Shown here: positions 34,254-42,005 of the stretch, one piece after another | Position numbering within the stretch: the first letter of the stretch is position 1 | Layout: each line of letters starts with the position of its first letter | DNA from: Haladaptatus sp. ZSTT2 | GTDB lineage: Archaea; Halobacteriota; Halobacteria; Halobacteriales; Halococcaceae | Reading direction: 5' to 3' | Assembly (NCBI RefSeq): GCF_037081775.1 | Contig: NZ_JBAMHQ010000003.1 | Coordinates: 1-52,063 of the forward strand | Length of the DNA: 52,063 nucleotides | Notes under the pieces: generated by a model | Database searches by the model: none | Told to the model about the DNA's origin: nothing | Seen by the model: the letters and a program-made list of their open reading frames with translations, nothing else | Translations under genes and position numbers: made by a program

Positions 34254-35006
34254 TTAATTGATGATCTCCCAAGTTACGGTACATCGCAGAGTTTCCAGGC
34301 TTTCGTCACCTCTTACATAGGGCATCTCTATCACAAGGTGGTATTTTCCGATGGGGAACTCAATACTCTGAGAAATTCCTGGCCATTTCTCACGGATCTC
34401 GTACCGTTCCGTCATACTCTCACCCCCATCGAGTTTTGTTGTTAGCTCGATATCTGCACTTGAAATTCCTTCTTCACTAATCTCGACATATTCGCTTTCT
34501 GTGTATGATTCACTCCAAAGTGGAATATGACGATTATCTGGCGCGTCCGCTGAAAGAACACCGAACGGTGCAGGTGGCCCGCTTTTAATCATGATAGGAT
34601 CTCCAAGCTGATTTCTCACAGTAAAATCTATTATCGCAGGGTCCTCACCCTCAAAACTCCCCTCTCGAATATCTATATTGAAATTAAGTGCGGAGTCATC
34701 ACATGACGTCATATCGTAGCTTGATAGTTTGAAGTAACCCTTATATCTATCTCCACATGATTCACACGTCACGTACTCGAAGTTTGCAAGAACCTCTTTA
34801 AGTTCTTCAGAAACATTATCCACTTGTAATTCTCCTTGTAAGATCGCTTCAATGATAATCTCCTTCACGTTTCCCGAGAGATTGGCTGTATCGATAACAG
34901 ATGCACTATTCCCAATCTCATGCTCCTGTGCTTCGACGATAACGACTTGAGATTTAGTTGATTTCGTGATACGAGTTGTCTTCTCTACATTCATCATTGT
35001 CGCCAT
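34254..35006 (-). CDS. Hypothetical protein with C-terminal beta-sandwich
   Basis: 250 aa. The N-terminal 70 residues are helical; a CESCGDRYKG pair of Cys follows; from about residue 110 on come alternating strands (AIIDFTVRNQLGDPIMIKSG, GKYHLVIEMPYV) that resemble an Ig-like or proteinase-inhibitor-type sandwich. No signal peptide. It lies 154 bp downstream of the Tat serine protease on the same strand, which makes a protease inhibitor or partner an attractive but unproven idea. Confidence 0.65.
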   Translation of the reverse strand: MATMMNVEKTTRITKSTKSQVVIVEAQEHEIGNSASVIDTANLSGNVKEIIIEAILQGELQVDNVSEELKEVLANFEYVTCESCGDRYKGYFKLSSYDMTSCDDSALNFNIDIREGSFEGEDPAIIDFTVRNQLGDPIMIKSGPPAPFGVLSADAPDNRHIPLWSESYTESEYVEISEEGISSADIELTTKLDGGESMTERYEIREKWPGISQSIEFPIGKYHLVIEMPYVRGDESLETLRCTVTWEIIN

Positions 35007-35160
35007 ACATGTATTTAATGTCGGCTCATTAGTTGTGCTCTCTGTTTCTTGAGACTCGGTTGTGAATTCTTTGAGGATTCCAGCGCTATCTCAATACGAC
35101 CCCCACAAAGTATTCTAAAACCAGCTTCAATGGCTGAAGATAGGTAGAGACTTTACTCAC

Positions 35161-36240
35161 CTATGGGTAGAGTTGTGCATCTACGGCGCTAAGGGCCTGG
35201 TGGCCCGCTGAACCCACATCGTATATACTACCTAACCACGGATCAACCCATCCACTGTGTACGGCGACTAGATTTCCATTGTTATCCATCCACGGGCCAC
35301 CTGAGTCTCCACCAGTAGCGTTTCGGCTACCCATGTTCACCTGATGATATACTCTGAGGCCACCTCGCCGGGTTCCGACTGCTTCGTTGTTAGCAGTACA
35401 GCTCCCAGCGCCAGAAACGGTACATCCGACGGGACCATTATTGTAGATCTCATCAGCCAATCCGAAGAAGTCCCACGTTCCCGTGGCGTTGGGAACAGAG
35501 ATGATGCTTCGTGAGAATGCGCTAATGCCACTTTCCAAGATGTATGAAGCGACGTCTTCTCCGGTGTCTTTGGGACTCCATTGATGGAAACTCCCGACAG
35601 TTCTACTGCTACCCGCAGGTTGGTACATCTCGGATGCGCCATCCATCACGTGACCGGACCCTACTAATACTTCATCCCCATCTGAATTGTAACAGGCAAG
35701 AGTGAGTGTCCCTCCAGCCGATGTCGAACTGTCTCCGTTAACCTTGATTCCACCCTGCATGTAGGTATATTGATTGTTCCGGCTGGAACAGTCATCTCCG
35801 GTCTTAGTTTGCTCAGTAGTCATTTCGATGGGGATGTTCGTAACCTTCGCTTTCGCGGCTTGACGAATTTGTGAAATCTCATCCTCGTGATCTTCCTCGA
35901 CGAACACTTCAATCGCGAGGTCAGTGGCGTCGTTAGAAAGCGGCTTGATTCCGACGCCGTTAATTCCTTCTCGCTGTAGGAACTGGTCTGGGAAGTTTTT
36001 CAGTGCCATAATCCTTCGATAACGTTCTTCGGGGATTATCCGAACTCGATTGGGGTTCCCCTTCGTGTCGTACGTGTGAACGATGGGCGTTCCTTCTGGT
36101 TCTTTTCCATAGACTTCAGTAATTGCTTGCTGCAGTCCAATTACACCTGCTCCGCTTGCCCCTAGGAATTTGAGGAAGTGTCGACGTGACAGTTGGCTCA
36201 AATGGACCGGTTCTCCAATCTCCAGACGTTCCTTCGTCAT
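35161..36240 (-). CDS. Tat-secreted chymotrypsin-like serine protease
   Basis: 359 aa. A twin-arginine signal SRRHFLKFLGASGAG begins at residue 18. The pro-region (about 45-150) is acidic. The protease domain shows LVGSGHVMDG (catalytic His region), DTGEDVASYIL (likely catalytic Asp) and ATGGDSGGPWMDNNG (Ser), in S1-family order, with paired Cys as in trypsin folds (CTVSGAGSC). Expected to be folded in the cytoplasm and exported by Tat, as is usual in haloarchaea, and to cut proteins outside the cell. Upstream DNA is extremely AT-rich. Confidence 0.88.
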   Translation of the reverse strand: MTKERLEIGEPVHLSQLSRRHFLKFLGASGAGVIGLQQAITEVYGKEPEGTPIVHTYDTKGNPNRVRIIPEERYRRIMALKNFPDQFLQREGINGVGIKPLSNDATDLAIEVFVEEDHEDEISQIRQAAKAKVTNIPIEMTTEQTKTGDDCSSRNNQYTYMQGGIKVNGDSSTSAGGTLTLACYNSDGDEVLVGSGHVMDGASEMYQPAGSSRTVGSFHQWSPKDTGEDVASYILESGISAFSRSIISVPNATGTWDFFGLADEIYNNGPVGCTVSGAGSCTANNEAVGTRRGGLRVYHQVNMGSRNATGGDSGGPWMDNNGNLVAVHSGWVDPWLGSIYDVGSAGHQALSAVDAQLYP

Positions 36241-36661
36241 ACCTCAGAAAATATGATTAAGACCTAATAAATATATTCTTACATATAAATATATTGTTTA
36301 TTTGAAGTTATTGTGTCTAATCCAACTTATATCTAAATTTGATTTTTAGACCATATATCCAATATTTAATCAATTTCTGGTAATTATTTGTGGGAGTTTT
36401 AATATAGTTAATGGAAAACAAAAATAAAATTTCGTTATTAAATTAAATTATTTAAATATTTATATTTCCGTATGTCACGACTGGTATCAATTCAAGTGTT
36501 AGTTGTTGGTGATTCGAGTGAGGTTTCGACGCTCGTCTCTGTGACTTGGACTTGGCCATCAACTCCAAACGCGACCTGTCGCTGGATTTCGATCTCGGCC
36601 GGTCGCTAATTTGATTGAGTCTCCACCCATAACAACGCTGACCAACAACCCAATAACAGAT
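36241..36661. other. Very AT-rich gap ending in a coding remnant
   Basis: About 420 bp. The first 240 bp are over 75% AT by eye and show no gene. At 36490-36602 a minus-strand frame reads RPAEIEIQRQVAFGVDGQ and ends ESPTTNT, like the C-terminus of a backbone gene whose front is lost. This marks the right border of island 2. Confidence 0.5.
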
Positions 36662-36880
36662 TCAGTCTGTTGAGCAGATATCGTCGGCCTGCTGCTTGAA
36701 CTGGCGAAGAATCCGAACACGCTGCTGATTCGCGTTCTCGTAGGCGACACACGCTCGCAGCGTCTCCATATCGTGAATCGTCACGATTCCCGCGTTGATG
36801 AGTCGCGAGTTTGGCGGTTCGAGTCGCTGTGCCGGCGACAGTTCGTTCGACTCTCGTTTTTGCTCTCCTGTGTCGCTCAC
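36662..36880 (-). CDS. Small hypothetical backbone protein
   Basis: 72 aa, start ATG at 36880. Ser/Glu-rich N-terminus, then a helix-turn-helix-like stretch (INAGIVTIHDMETLRACVAY) and a final helix. Common size and style of small genes on haloarchaeal plasmids; function unknown. Leader stem-loop 5 is only 9 nt from the start. Confidence 0.6.
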   Translation of the reverse strand: MSDTGEQKRESNELSPAQRLEPPNSRLINAGIVTIHDMETLRACVAYENANQQRVRILRQFKQQADDICSTD

Positions 36881-36888
36881 TGATGATC

Positions 36889-36908
36889 GCCTCCGCTCCT
36901 ATAGAGGC
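36889..36908 (-). promoter_or_regulatory. Leader stem-loop 5
   Basis: Stem GCCTC/GAGGC, loop (transcript sense) TATAGGAGCG, which contains a Shine-Dalgarno-like GGAG; 9 nt before the 36880 start. Confidence 0.6.
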
Positions 36909-36929
36909 GAAATAGACCGCACCTGCCCG

Positions 36930-37208
36930 CTACTCGTCGTCTTCCCCCGGTTGGATTTGGCGGGCGTCTTCGGCGAGGTCGTGGATGTACCTCCGAAGCG
37001 TCTCCATGTCCTCGCGAGCCTCTTCGAGCGTTTTCGCTTTCACTTTGGCAGTGATCTTGTCCTGATCGCGAGTCCCAGTACCGCGAGTCAGCTTCACGGT
37101 GAGGGAGACCCCGACATCGCTTCGCTCGACGTATTCAGTAGGAGTCTGTTGCGCATTGTTCTCGGTCGATTCTACGTTCGTACGGGACCGCTGGGTGTGG
37201 TCTGACAT
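36930..37208 (-). CDS. Conserved haloarchaeal plasmid protein (DUF7389-like)
   Basis: 92 aa. Disordered Gln/Asn/Thr-rich N-terminus, then SDVGVSLTVKLTRGTGTRDQ and AKTLEEAREDMETLRRYIHD, a strand-helix unit I associate, from memory, with a haloarchaeal DUF7389 family. Function unknown. It lies between two other small backbone genes with 17-50 bp gaps, so it is probably in one transcript with them. Confidence 0.75.
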   Translation of the reverse strand: MSDHTQRSRTNVESTENNAQQTPTEYVERSDVGVSLTVKLTRGTGTRDQDKITAKVKAKTLEEAREDMETLRRYIHDLAEDARQIQPGEDDE

Positions 37209-37225
37209 AGATTACTCTCTGACTG

Positions 37226-37579
37226 TTAGTTGACGGACGGTGCGACTGGCTCGTCGACTGTCTCGCGAAGCGCCGCATCTATCTCGTGTCCTGTGAGTCC
37301 CCAGCGCTGTTTGGGACCACCACACTCCAATCGGCTCACTACTTCGTCCTTGAACGCCATGTACTCCGCCAGTGCGACGTCCTCGTCGTCGGTGTAATCG
37401 AGCAGGAGGGCGAGCGCGAGTTGCGCTGGGCCACTGCCACAGTATCCTGACTCGAACCCACTCGGACTGTGATTGGCGAGTTCAAGGCTTCTCTCTGGTG
37501 TCAGCCGTGTTCCTTCAGGCACTCGCGTGACAATCAGCTGTCCTCGGCGTCGTTCGCCGACGTAGGCCTCCGGTGTCAT
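37226..37579 (-). CDS. DUF6166-like protein
   Basis: 117 aa. The block LELANHSPSGFESGYCGSGP followed by AQLALALLLDY is the recognisable DUF6166 signature, a small family seen in many plasmids and phages, function unknown. Start ATG at 37579. Its start region and leader stem-loop 6 lie inside the 3' end of the HNH gene. Confidence 0.8.
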   Translation of the reverse strand: MTPEAYVGERRRGQLIVTRVPEGTRLTPERSLELANHSPSGFESGYCGSGPAQLALALLLDYTDDEDVALAEYMAFKDEVVSRLECGGPKQRWGLTGHEIDAALRETVDEPVAPSVN

Positions 37580-38060
37580 TTGAACCGCCCCCGTTCATCG
37601 CGTTCTCGTTGAAGATCCCCTCATTCCTTTTTGAGGGGCGAATATCCGTCCCAAAGCCGTGTCGCTGGGCGTGCTCGCCCCGTGTGAGGAGTTCGAGATT
37701 TTCCGGACGGTTGTCAAACCGAATCCCGTTTCCGTGGTGGACGTCTTTCCCGGCGACGGCGTCGAATCCGTGCTCGGCAACCATAACCAGCCGGTGGATG
37801 CCGACTGATTTGGTCGATCCACGGTAGTTCGACGCGCAGATCACGTATCCGCGGTCGGTGAAAACAGCTGGGTGAAGACGTCTATTCGTGGCTGCCTCGT
37901 ACGAACTGCGACGGGGAATGTCGAAGCGTTCCATCCAACTCCAGATGGTCGCTTGCTCACACCCCAACTCGTCGGCGATCTCATTCGTACTCAGATGCTG
38001 TTGCCAGTAGAGTTCGTAAAGGAGCGATTCATCTCTCCACGGTGTTTCCGTGTTCGTCAT
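37515..38060 (-). CDS. HNH endonuclease with N-terminal HTH
   Basis: 181 aa. Residues about 10-50 are a helix-turn-helix (LSTNEIADELGCEQATIWSW). The HNH domain reads GIHRLVMVAEHG, GKDVHHGNGIRFDNRPENL and GEHAQRH: the His-Asn-His set of HNH_3 homing-type nucleases. The last 45 residues run 65 bp into the next gene and cover its leader stem-loop. Sister genes end soon after the HAQRH motif, so the original stop was probably lost. Likely a mobile or DNA-modifying nuclease of the plasmid backbone. Confidence 0.85.
   Translation of the reverse strand: MTNTETPWRDESLLYELYWQQHLSTNEIADELGCEQATIWSWMERFDIPRRSSYEAATNRRLHPAVFTDRGYVICASNYRGSTKSVGIHRLVMVAEHGFDAVAGKDVHHGNGIRFDNRPENLELLTRGEHAQRHGFGTDIRPSKRNEGIFNENAMNGGGSNDTGGLRRRTTPRTADCHASA
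37617..37638 (-). promoter_or_regulatory. Leader stem-loop 6
   Basis: Stem CCCCTCA/TGAGGGG, loop (transcript sense) AAAAGGAA, 38 nt before the DUF6166-like start. The usual TTTTTC tract is ATATTC here, and the element lies inside the HNH reading frame. Confidence 0.6.
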
Positions 38061-38088
38061 AGTTCAGTTCGCGAGATGCTCGTTTGAG

Positions 38089-38112
38089 CACCCCCGCACC
38101 CCTCTGGGGGTG
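38089..38112 (-). promoter_or_regulatory. Leader stem-loop 7
   Basis: Stem CACCCCC/GGGGGTG, loop (transcript sense) AGAGGGGTGC region, preceded by GTTTTTCA, 29 nt before the HNH start. Confidence 0.65.
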
Positions 38113-38134
38113 AAAAACTGCCCAACGAACAGCT

Positions 38135-38205
38135 ATCTGGCTCTGTTGAACTCCCTAATTACTGGTAGGTTGTTGAGGCTGTGCTGTATACAGCGCGCAT
38201 ATCTT
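38135..38205 (+). repeat. IS-end-like motif, forward copy
   Basis: TATCTGGCTCTGTTGAA, then GAGGCTGTGCTGTATACAGC. The same pair of blocks recurs at 43090-43145, in both cases just upstream of a backbone gene's leader stem-loop. A reverse copy near 38812 faces it across the lipoprotein gene, so the two could bound a small former transposable unit. Confidence 0.5.
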
Positions 38206-38237
38206 GCAGAGCGTAGGTATGGTTCGAATTATGTGGC

Positions 38238-38702
38238 TCATGCCGATGGGAATCGTTCGTCCTCACTCGCGACCCAGTAATCTTGGTAGTATCCGTACCG
38301 AGTCCAGCGGGATGCCCTTGATGGAACACTGTTCCCCCAGATGTTGGGTGTCCAGATGTCGGGCGATTCGATGATGACGTAAGTTGGCAAGCGGTCGGTC
38401 GTGATGTTGACCGGTTGTCTGGTCGGATACGGTCCTTCGGAGTGACTCGAAATCGACCCTACGGGCATGCGGTCGATGACCGTCTGGTTCTCGTCATACA
38501 GCACCACGGCCACGTCGGTTACATCCCGCCTATTCGTTCCATCGACGAACACGGTACCCGCCATGCGGAACTGCCCGTCAATGCGCTCAATGTCGCCGCT
38601 GAACTCAACGCTATTCTCGCTCGCCGACGGGTACGTGCAGCCGGAAATAGCGGTAAGTCCGATGAGGGCGAAGACAGCGAACAGTAGCGGGAGGCGAGTC
38701 AT
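38238..38702 (-). CDS. Secreted lipoprotein
   Basis: 154 aa. N-terminus MTRLPLLFAVFALIGLTAIS followed by GCTYPSAS: a Sec-type signal with a lipobox cysteine near residue 22. The mature part is beta-rich (VAVVLYDENQTVIDRM, PTYVIIESPDIWTPN) like small Ig-fold surface lipoproteins. It lacks the leader stem-loop of the backbone genes and lies between two inverted insertion-end motifs, so it is likely a passenger gene. Confidence 0.75.
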   Translation of the reverse strand: MTRLPLLFAVFALIGLTAISGCTYPSASENSVEFSGDIERIDGQFRMAGTVFVDGTNRRDVTDVAVVLYDENQTVIDRMPVGSISSHSEGPYPTRQPVNITTDRLPTYVIIESPDIWTPNIWGNSVPSRASRWTRYGYYQDYWVASEDERFPSA

Positions 38703-38874
38703 CGGATTACACAGTCAGGAGTCTTCGATACTGGCGGCGTATCGGCGTCCCTCCGTGCCCACCTCTCGGCTGCTCTCATAATATCCCTTATTCATCTGAT
38801 ATGATGAATGTAACCTCTCTATTCAGCACGCCATATCTATCAAGATCTGAGGATTTCCACAGAAACCCCTCTCC

Positions 38875-39270
38875 TCACGCCAAGTGAGACACCTCAGCAG
38901 GTTCTTCGATGTTGTCGAACTCACCGCGCTCGACCGGCTCCCAGTCCTCGTCCGGTTTTGGACTCCACCAGTCGATCTCGTAGGCACCCGGTGCGCCGAA
39001 GATCTTCACCCGCGCCGACCCATCAGGCAGGTTGCGGCGCAGTTTCTCGTCGACGTGGAGATTCCAGGTCGTGTCGGTATCGAAGCAGGCGAGGACAGCT
39101 TCCTCGTAGCCACGAGCCTCTTGCGACTCTTGGAGTTCCACCTGAGTGTTGCAGTCCTGGCAGAACACGCCCTCGAAGGGGATGTGGCTGAACACCTCGT
39201 GCCCGCAGACGGGACACCAGAGGAACTCGAACAGTGCTTCGCTGTGACGGTTGATGACGTCCAGACTCAT
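38875..39270 (-). CDS. Zinc-ribbon backbone protein (DUF7567-like)
   Basis: 131 aa from ATG at 39270 (MSLDVINRHSEALFEFLW); a longer frame to 39324 reads through the leader stem-loop and is unlikely. A zinc ribbon CPVCGHEVF...CQDC (about residues 19-41) precedes a compact domain with KLRRNLPDGSARVKIFGAPG. I recall this family as DUF7567 from haloarchaeal plasmids and viruses; function unknown. It lies with the DUF7568-like gene in conserved order. Confidence 0.8.
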   Translation of the reverse strand: MSLDVINRHSEALFEFLWCPVCGHEVFSHIPFEGVFCQDCNTQVELQESQEARGYEEAVLACFDTDTTWNLHVDEKLRRNLPDGSARVKIFGAPGAYEIDWWSPKPDEDWEPVERGEFDNIEEPAEVSHLA

Positions 39271-39295
39271 CTGTAGATCGGGCCCGTGTGACTCA

Positions 39296-39312
39296 GGCCA
39301 CCCCTTCTGGCC
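39296..39312 (-). promoter_or_regulatory. Leader stem-loop 8
   Basis: Stem GGCCA/TGGCC, loop (transcript sense) GAAGGGG, preceded by GTTTTTC, 26 nt before the 39270 start; supports that start over 39324. Confidence 0.65.
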
Positions 39313-39345
39313 CCAGAAAAACACTCTCGCTGGCGGTTCGGGGTT

Positions 39346-39711
39346 TCATCGTTCCGCGCCGTAGACGATCTTCGAGCGAGCTTCGTAGCCACAATCGGGA
39401 CAGTCGAACCAACGCTGGACCTTCGCCCCGTCAGATGCCTTCTCACCGACGAGAACGTCGCCGTTCGGGCACTCAGGGCAGCTCAACTCGGGGAGTGGTC
39501 TGTCTCGAAGAGCGTCCCGAAAGACTGTCGCCTGCTTGGTTTCGAAGCCACGTGACCAGACCGGGTAGCCGTCGACAAGGATTGCTGCCCGCCACGTGTA
39601 CCGGTACGATCCGGGTGCACGATGGAGAACGGCTCGGGCTTCAGTCTCGGTGTTTCGATACGCGAACGACGGCGTTCGACTTTCCCGTGTCCAGTTGGTG
39701 ATTCGGGGCAT
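39346..39711 (-). CDS. Zinc-ribbon backbone protein (DUF7568-like)
   Basis: 121 aa. A basic N-terminus (MPRITNWTRESRTPSFAYRN) and a strand pair around TWRAAILVDGYPVWSRGF precede a C-terminal zinc ribbon with CPECPNGD and FDCPDCGYEAR. Recalled as the DUF7568 partner of the gene downstream. The stop-proximal sequence upstream of its start (39715-39747) still encodes the C-terminus of the gene that used to precede it, now displaced by island 3. Confidence 0.8.
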   Translation of the reverse strand: MPRITNWTRESRTPSFAYRNTETEARAVLHRAPGSYRYTWRAAILVDGYPVWSRGFETKQATVFRDALRDRPLPELSCPECPNGDVLVGEKASDGAKVQRWFDCPDCGYEARSKIVYGAER

Positions 39712-39724
39712 CGGTTAGAAGTGG

Positions 39725-39747
39725 ACGTCGGCGGGCACGATCCGGAG
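39725..39747. repeat. Direct repeat, left end of island 3
   Basis: ACGTCGGCGGGCACGATCCG and three more bases; recurs at 42016-42038 with 2 of 23 changes. On the minus strand it encodes RIVPADVHF and then TAA, an orphan C-terminus equal to that of the gene at 42006. Confidence 0.75.
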
Positions 39748-39933
39748 AGTTCTGGTAAAGGGAGTACGGCTTTATCTCCGAGTCTCGTTCGTAATTTTTG
39801 ACATCAGAAATAATAACAACACTACCAGTTCCATCACCTCAACCGAGACACTCTCCCCACTAATACCTGAAAATTACGATATTTGAATAGATGACCAAAA
39901 AGTTCATGTTGTGATAAATTCAAAAAATAATAT

Positions 39934-40338
39934 ATGGAATTATCCCGTCGCACATTCCTTGGATCTACTGCCGGACTTATTGCAATTAGTTCCGGGTGTG
40001 TTTCCCAATTCACTTCCTCTACAAACGACGACGAATACGCTCGATTAATCGTTGTTAACGGAACTGATAAGAGCATTACGGCAAATATCAAAATTACTCC
40101 CTCTAAGTCCGGTAATGATGCTCCAATTTTTGAAGAGCAATTGATTATCTCTCCAGAAGAAGATGAACGGTTTGACGGAATTCTTGAAAGAGGTATTGAG
40201 TATACGTTTATTGTTGAAACAAATCTTGGATTGAAAGAAACAGATACATTTACGGCCTGCCGGCAAGGTGATAGTGGGTGTTATATCGAAATATTCCTCT
40301 CAGAAAATGAGATCAGCATGCGTAAAATATTCTCATAA
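39934..40338 (+). CDS. Tat lipoprotein
   Basis: 134 aa. MELSRRTFLGSTAGLIAISS then GCVSQFTS: twin-arginine signal with a lipobox cysteine at residue 22. Mature domain beta-rich (ARLIVVNGTDKSITANIKI), possibly an Ig-like fold, with a CRQGDSGC cysteine pair near the end. Likely anchored outside the membrane. It is convergent with the metzincin gene (stops 5 bp apart); could shield the producer or bind a target, unknown. Confidence 0.8.
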   Translation: MELSRRTFLGSTAGLIAISSGCVSQFTSSTNDDEYARLIVVNGTDKSITANIKITPSKSGNDAPIFEEQLIISPEEDERFDGILERGIEYTFIVETNLGLKETDTFTACRQGDSGCYIEIFLSENEISMRKIFS

Positions 40339-40343
40339 TGTGC

Positions 40344-40970
40344 TTAGTCTAAACCCCAATAATCCATATAATACCGGATGTCGGTTACTGAACAACTATG
40401 GAAATCACCTCGACGGGTTCTATAGTCGCTGGTTCCACCCGAGCAAGTCTCGTTCCCTCGGTTCCCCATAACAGTGTGTTCAGCGACCCCCCAAATTTCA
40501 TGTCGAGGATGTCGGCCACCGTATAAATGACCTACCTCATGAGTTTCTAAGTCTGCAGAAAGTGTGAATGAGCTATACGCTACACAATCATCTGCATCAA
40601 TGCTACCTGCAGCAAACCATATACGCGAATCAAATGGCGTTGGTCCACCGCCCGGAGCAAGTCCGGCAGTAGCACCGGGGAAATTACGGGAATCTCTTAC
40701 GAGTATAGCATCGTACGTGTGCAACTCAGATTGATAATTGGTGTCCATATAATCCACAGCTTGCCTCCTTGCATCACTAATATCAGATGGTGAGTTGAGT
40801 ACAACTGGAGAGGAATAATCGGACGTGGCGAACATCTGGTATTTTCCTGTGGAATCCTTAATGTAGCTGTTCCAGTTCGTTTCGATATGGGTTGCCACAT
40901 CCGACAGTTGCCCGCTTGAGTATCCGTCATTTTTATACTCTTGAGTCGGGAGCACGAGTAAATTGGTCAT
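40344..40970 (-). CDS. Metzincin-type zinc metalloprotease
   Basis: 208 aa. The zinc site THEVGHLYGGRH (HExxHxxGxxH) is at about residue 143, and a Met-turn-like VAEHTVMGNRG follows; two Cys near the end (CSGGT, HSCS) may pair. The N-terminal part (YDAILVRDSRNFPGATAGLA) fits the small metzincin fold. It has no signal peptide of its own. It starts directly at the stop of the Tat-signal gene before it, so the two may leave the cell together, the partner supplying the Tat signal. Confidence 0.85.
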   Translation of the reverse strand: MTNLLVLPTQEYKNDGYSSGQLSDVATHIETNWNSYIKDSTGKYQMFATSDYSSPVVLNSPSDISDARRQAVDYMDTNYQSELHTYDAILVRDSRNFPGATAGLAPGGGPTPFDSRIWFAAGSIDADDCVAYSSFTLSADLETHEVGHLYGGRHPRHEIWGVAEHTVMGNRGNETCSGGTSDYRTRRGDFHSCSVTDIRYYMDYWGLD

Positions 40971-41729
40971 TTATTTACCTCCGTTAACTACTTGAATCCC
41001 GTAGACGTTTTGGTCTGGATACTCTGTAATTTCGAGTGACCTGTGTGTCGCGCTTCCAGTGACTGAGGTGGAGACAGATTCGTCGGTGAAGTTCTTCTTC
41101 ATAATGTCTAATGATTTAATTGAGGTGGGCGTTTTTGGGAATAGCGTTTGAGACGGATGCGCAAGAATGGTTTTCTGACCGTAGTTACGCACATGTGCTT
41201 CAACTCCCAAGTCTGTACGAGTAGTTTGAGCACTTTCTCCGGCAGGAATACGCTTAGTGTCGCCGTCCACCGACAGCTCAATGTCGGCTCCAGCATACTT
41301 GATTGAAACTGGCGGAGCGTCGATCTCATCTAATTGGGTGTGATAGGCTGGATTTAGTGGGAGGACTGGGAGATTTCGAATAACTTTGTTACGGGAAACA
41401 GCCTCGATTCCAGTTGTCGTTTCAAGAACTACATCTGCGTGTTGGAGTTGTTGAGACGCAGAATCGTACGAGGATATCACGAGAGTTTGCGAATCCTCAA
41501 CATTTCCATGCAGCGGCTGAACTTGCGGAAAATCAGTACATGTTGACAAGAGTCTACCCTGATACGCTTTGTCATCTGCTCGCATCTCTAGTTTAACAAA
41601 TTCAATATTTTTGATGAGGAGGTTCTCACTTGCCCCCGCCTGAAGTACCAGTGGCAACTTTCCAACTGTGTTACTCCCAATGGCTAGACCCAATCCTGCG
41701 AGAACGCTTCGTCTTGTTGTAATGTCCAT
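40971..41729 (-). CDS. Tat-signal partner protein of the metzincin
   Basis: 252 aa. N-terminus DITTRRSVLAGLGLAIGSNT is a twin-arginine signal. The mature part has long strands (LLIKNIEFVKLEMRADDKAY, VVLETTTGIEAVSRNKVI) and no catalytic residues I can name. Its stop touches the metzincin start (40970/40971), so they form a tight operon. A carrier, propeptide-like inhibitor or immunity role for the protease is plausible. Confidence 0.75.
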   Translation of the reverse strand: MDITTRRSVLAGLGLAIGSNTVGKLPLVLQAGASENLLIKNIEFVKLEMRADDKAYQGRLLSTCTDFPQVQPLHGNVEDSQTLVISSYDSASQQLQHADVVLETTTGIEAVSRNKVIRNLPVLPLNPAYHTQLDEIDAPPVSIKYAGADIELSVDGDTKRIPAGESAQTTRTDLGVEAHVRNYGQKTILAHPSQTLFPKTPTSIKSLDIMKKNFTDESVSTSVTGSATHRSLEITEYPDQNVYGIQVVNGGK

Positions 41730-42005
41730 ACAATATAATATTAAAAATTTAAATATATAATAATTTCTATTTTGATGTTTAAAATATTATTTGGTAAGGA
41801 TGCCTAGGTAGATGACTGTTAGCATAACTAAAACTCGTTTGAAGCATGGGTCTAAGAATAGAAAATAGACCAGTGAATAGGATAATCCCGATATCTATCG
41901 GCATCTGTGATGTTGTCTACGAATTACGTACAATTGCTGTCGTTGACAACGGAAGTCACACCTACTCTGAGAAAACGGAGAGGTTACTGCACTCTTATTA
42001 ATTCG

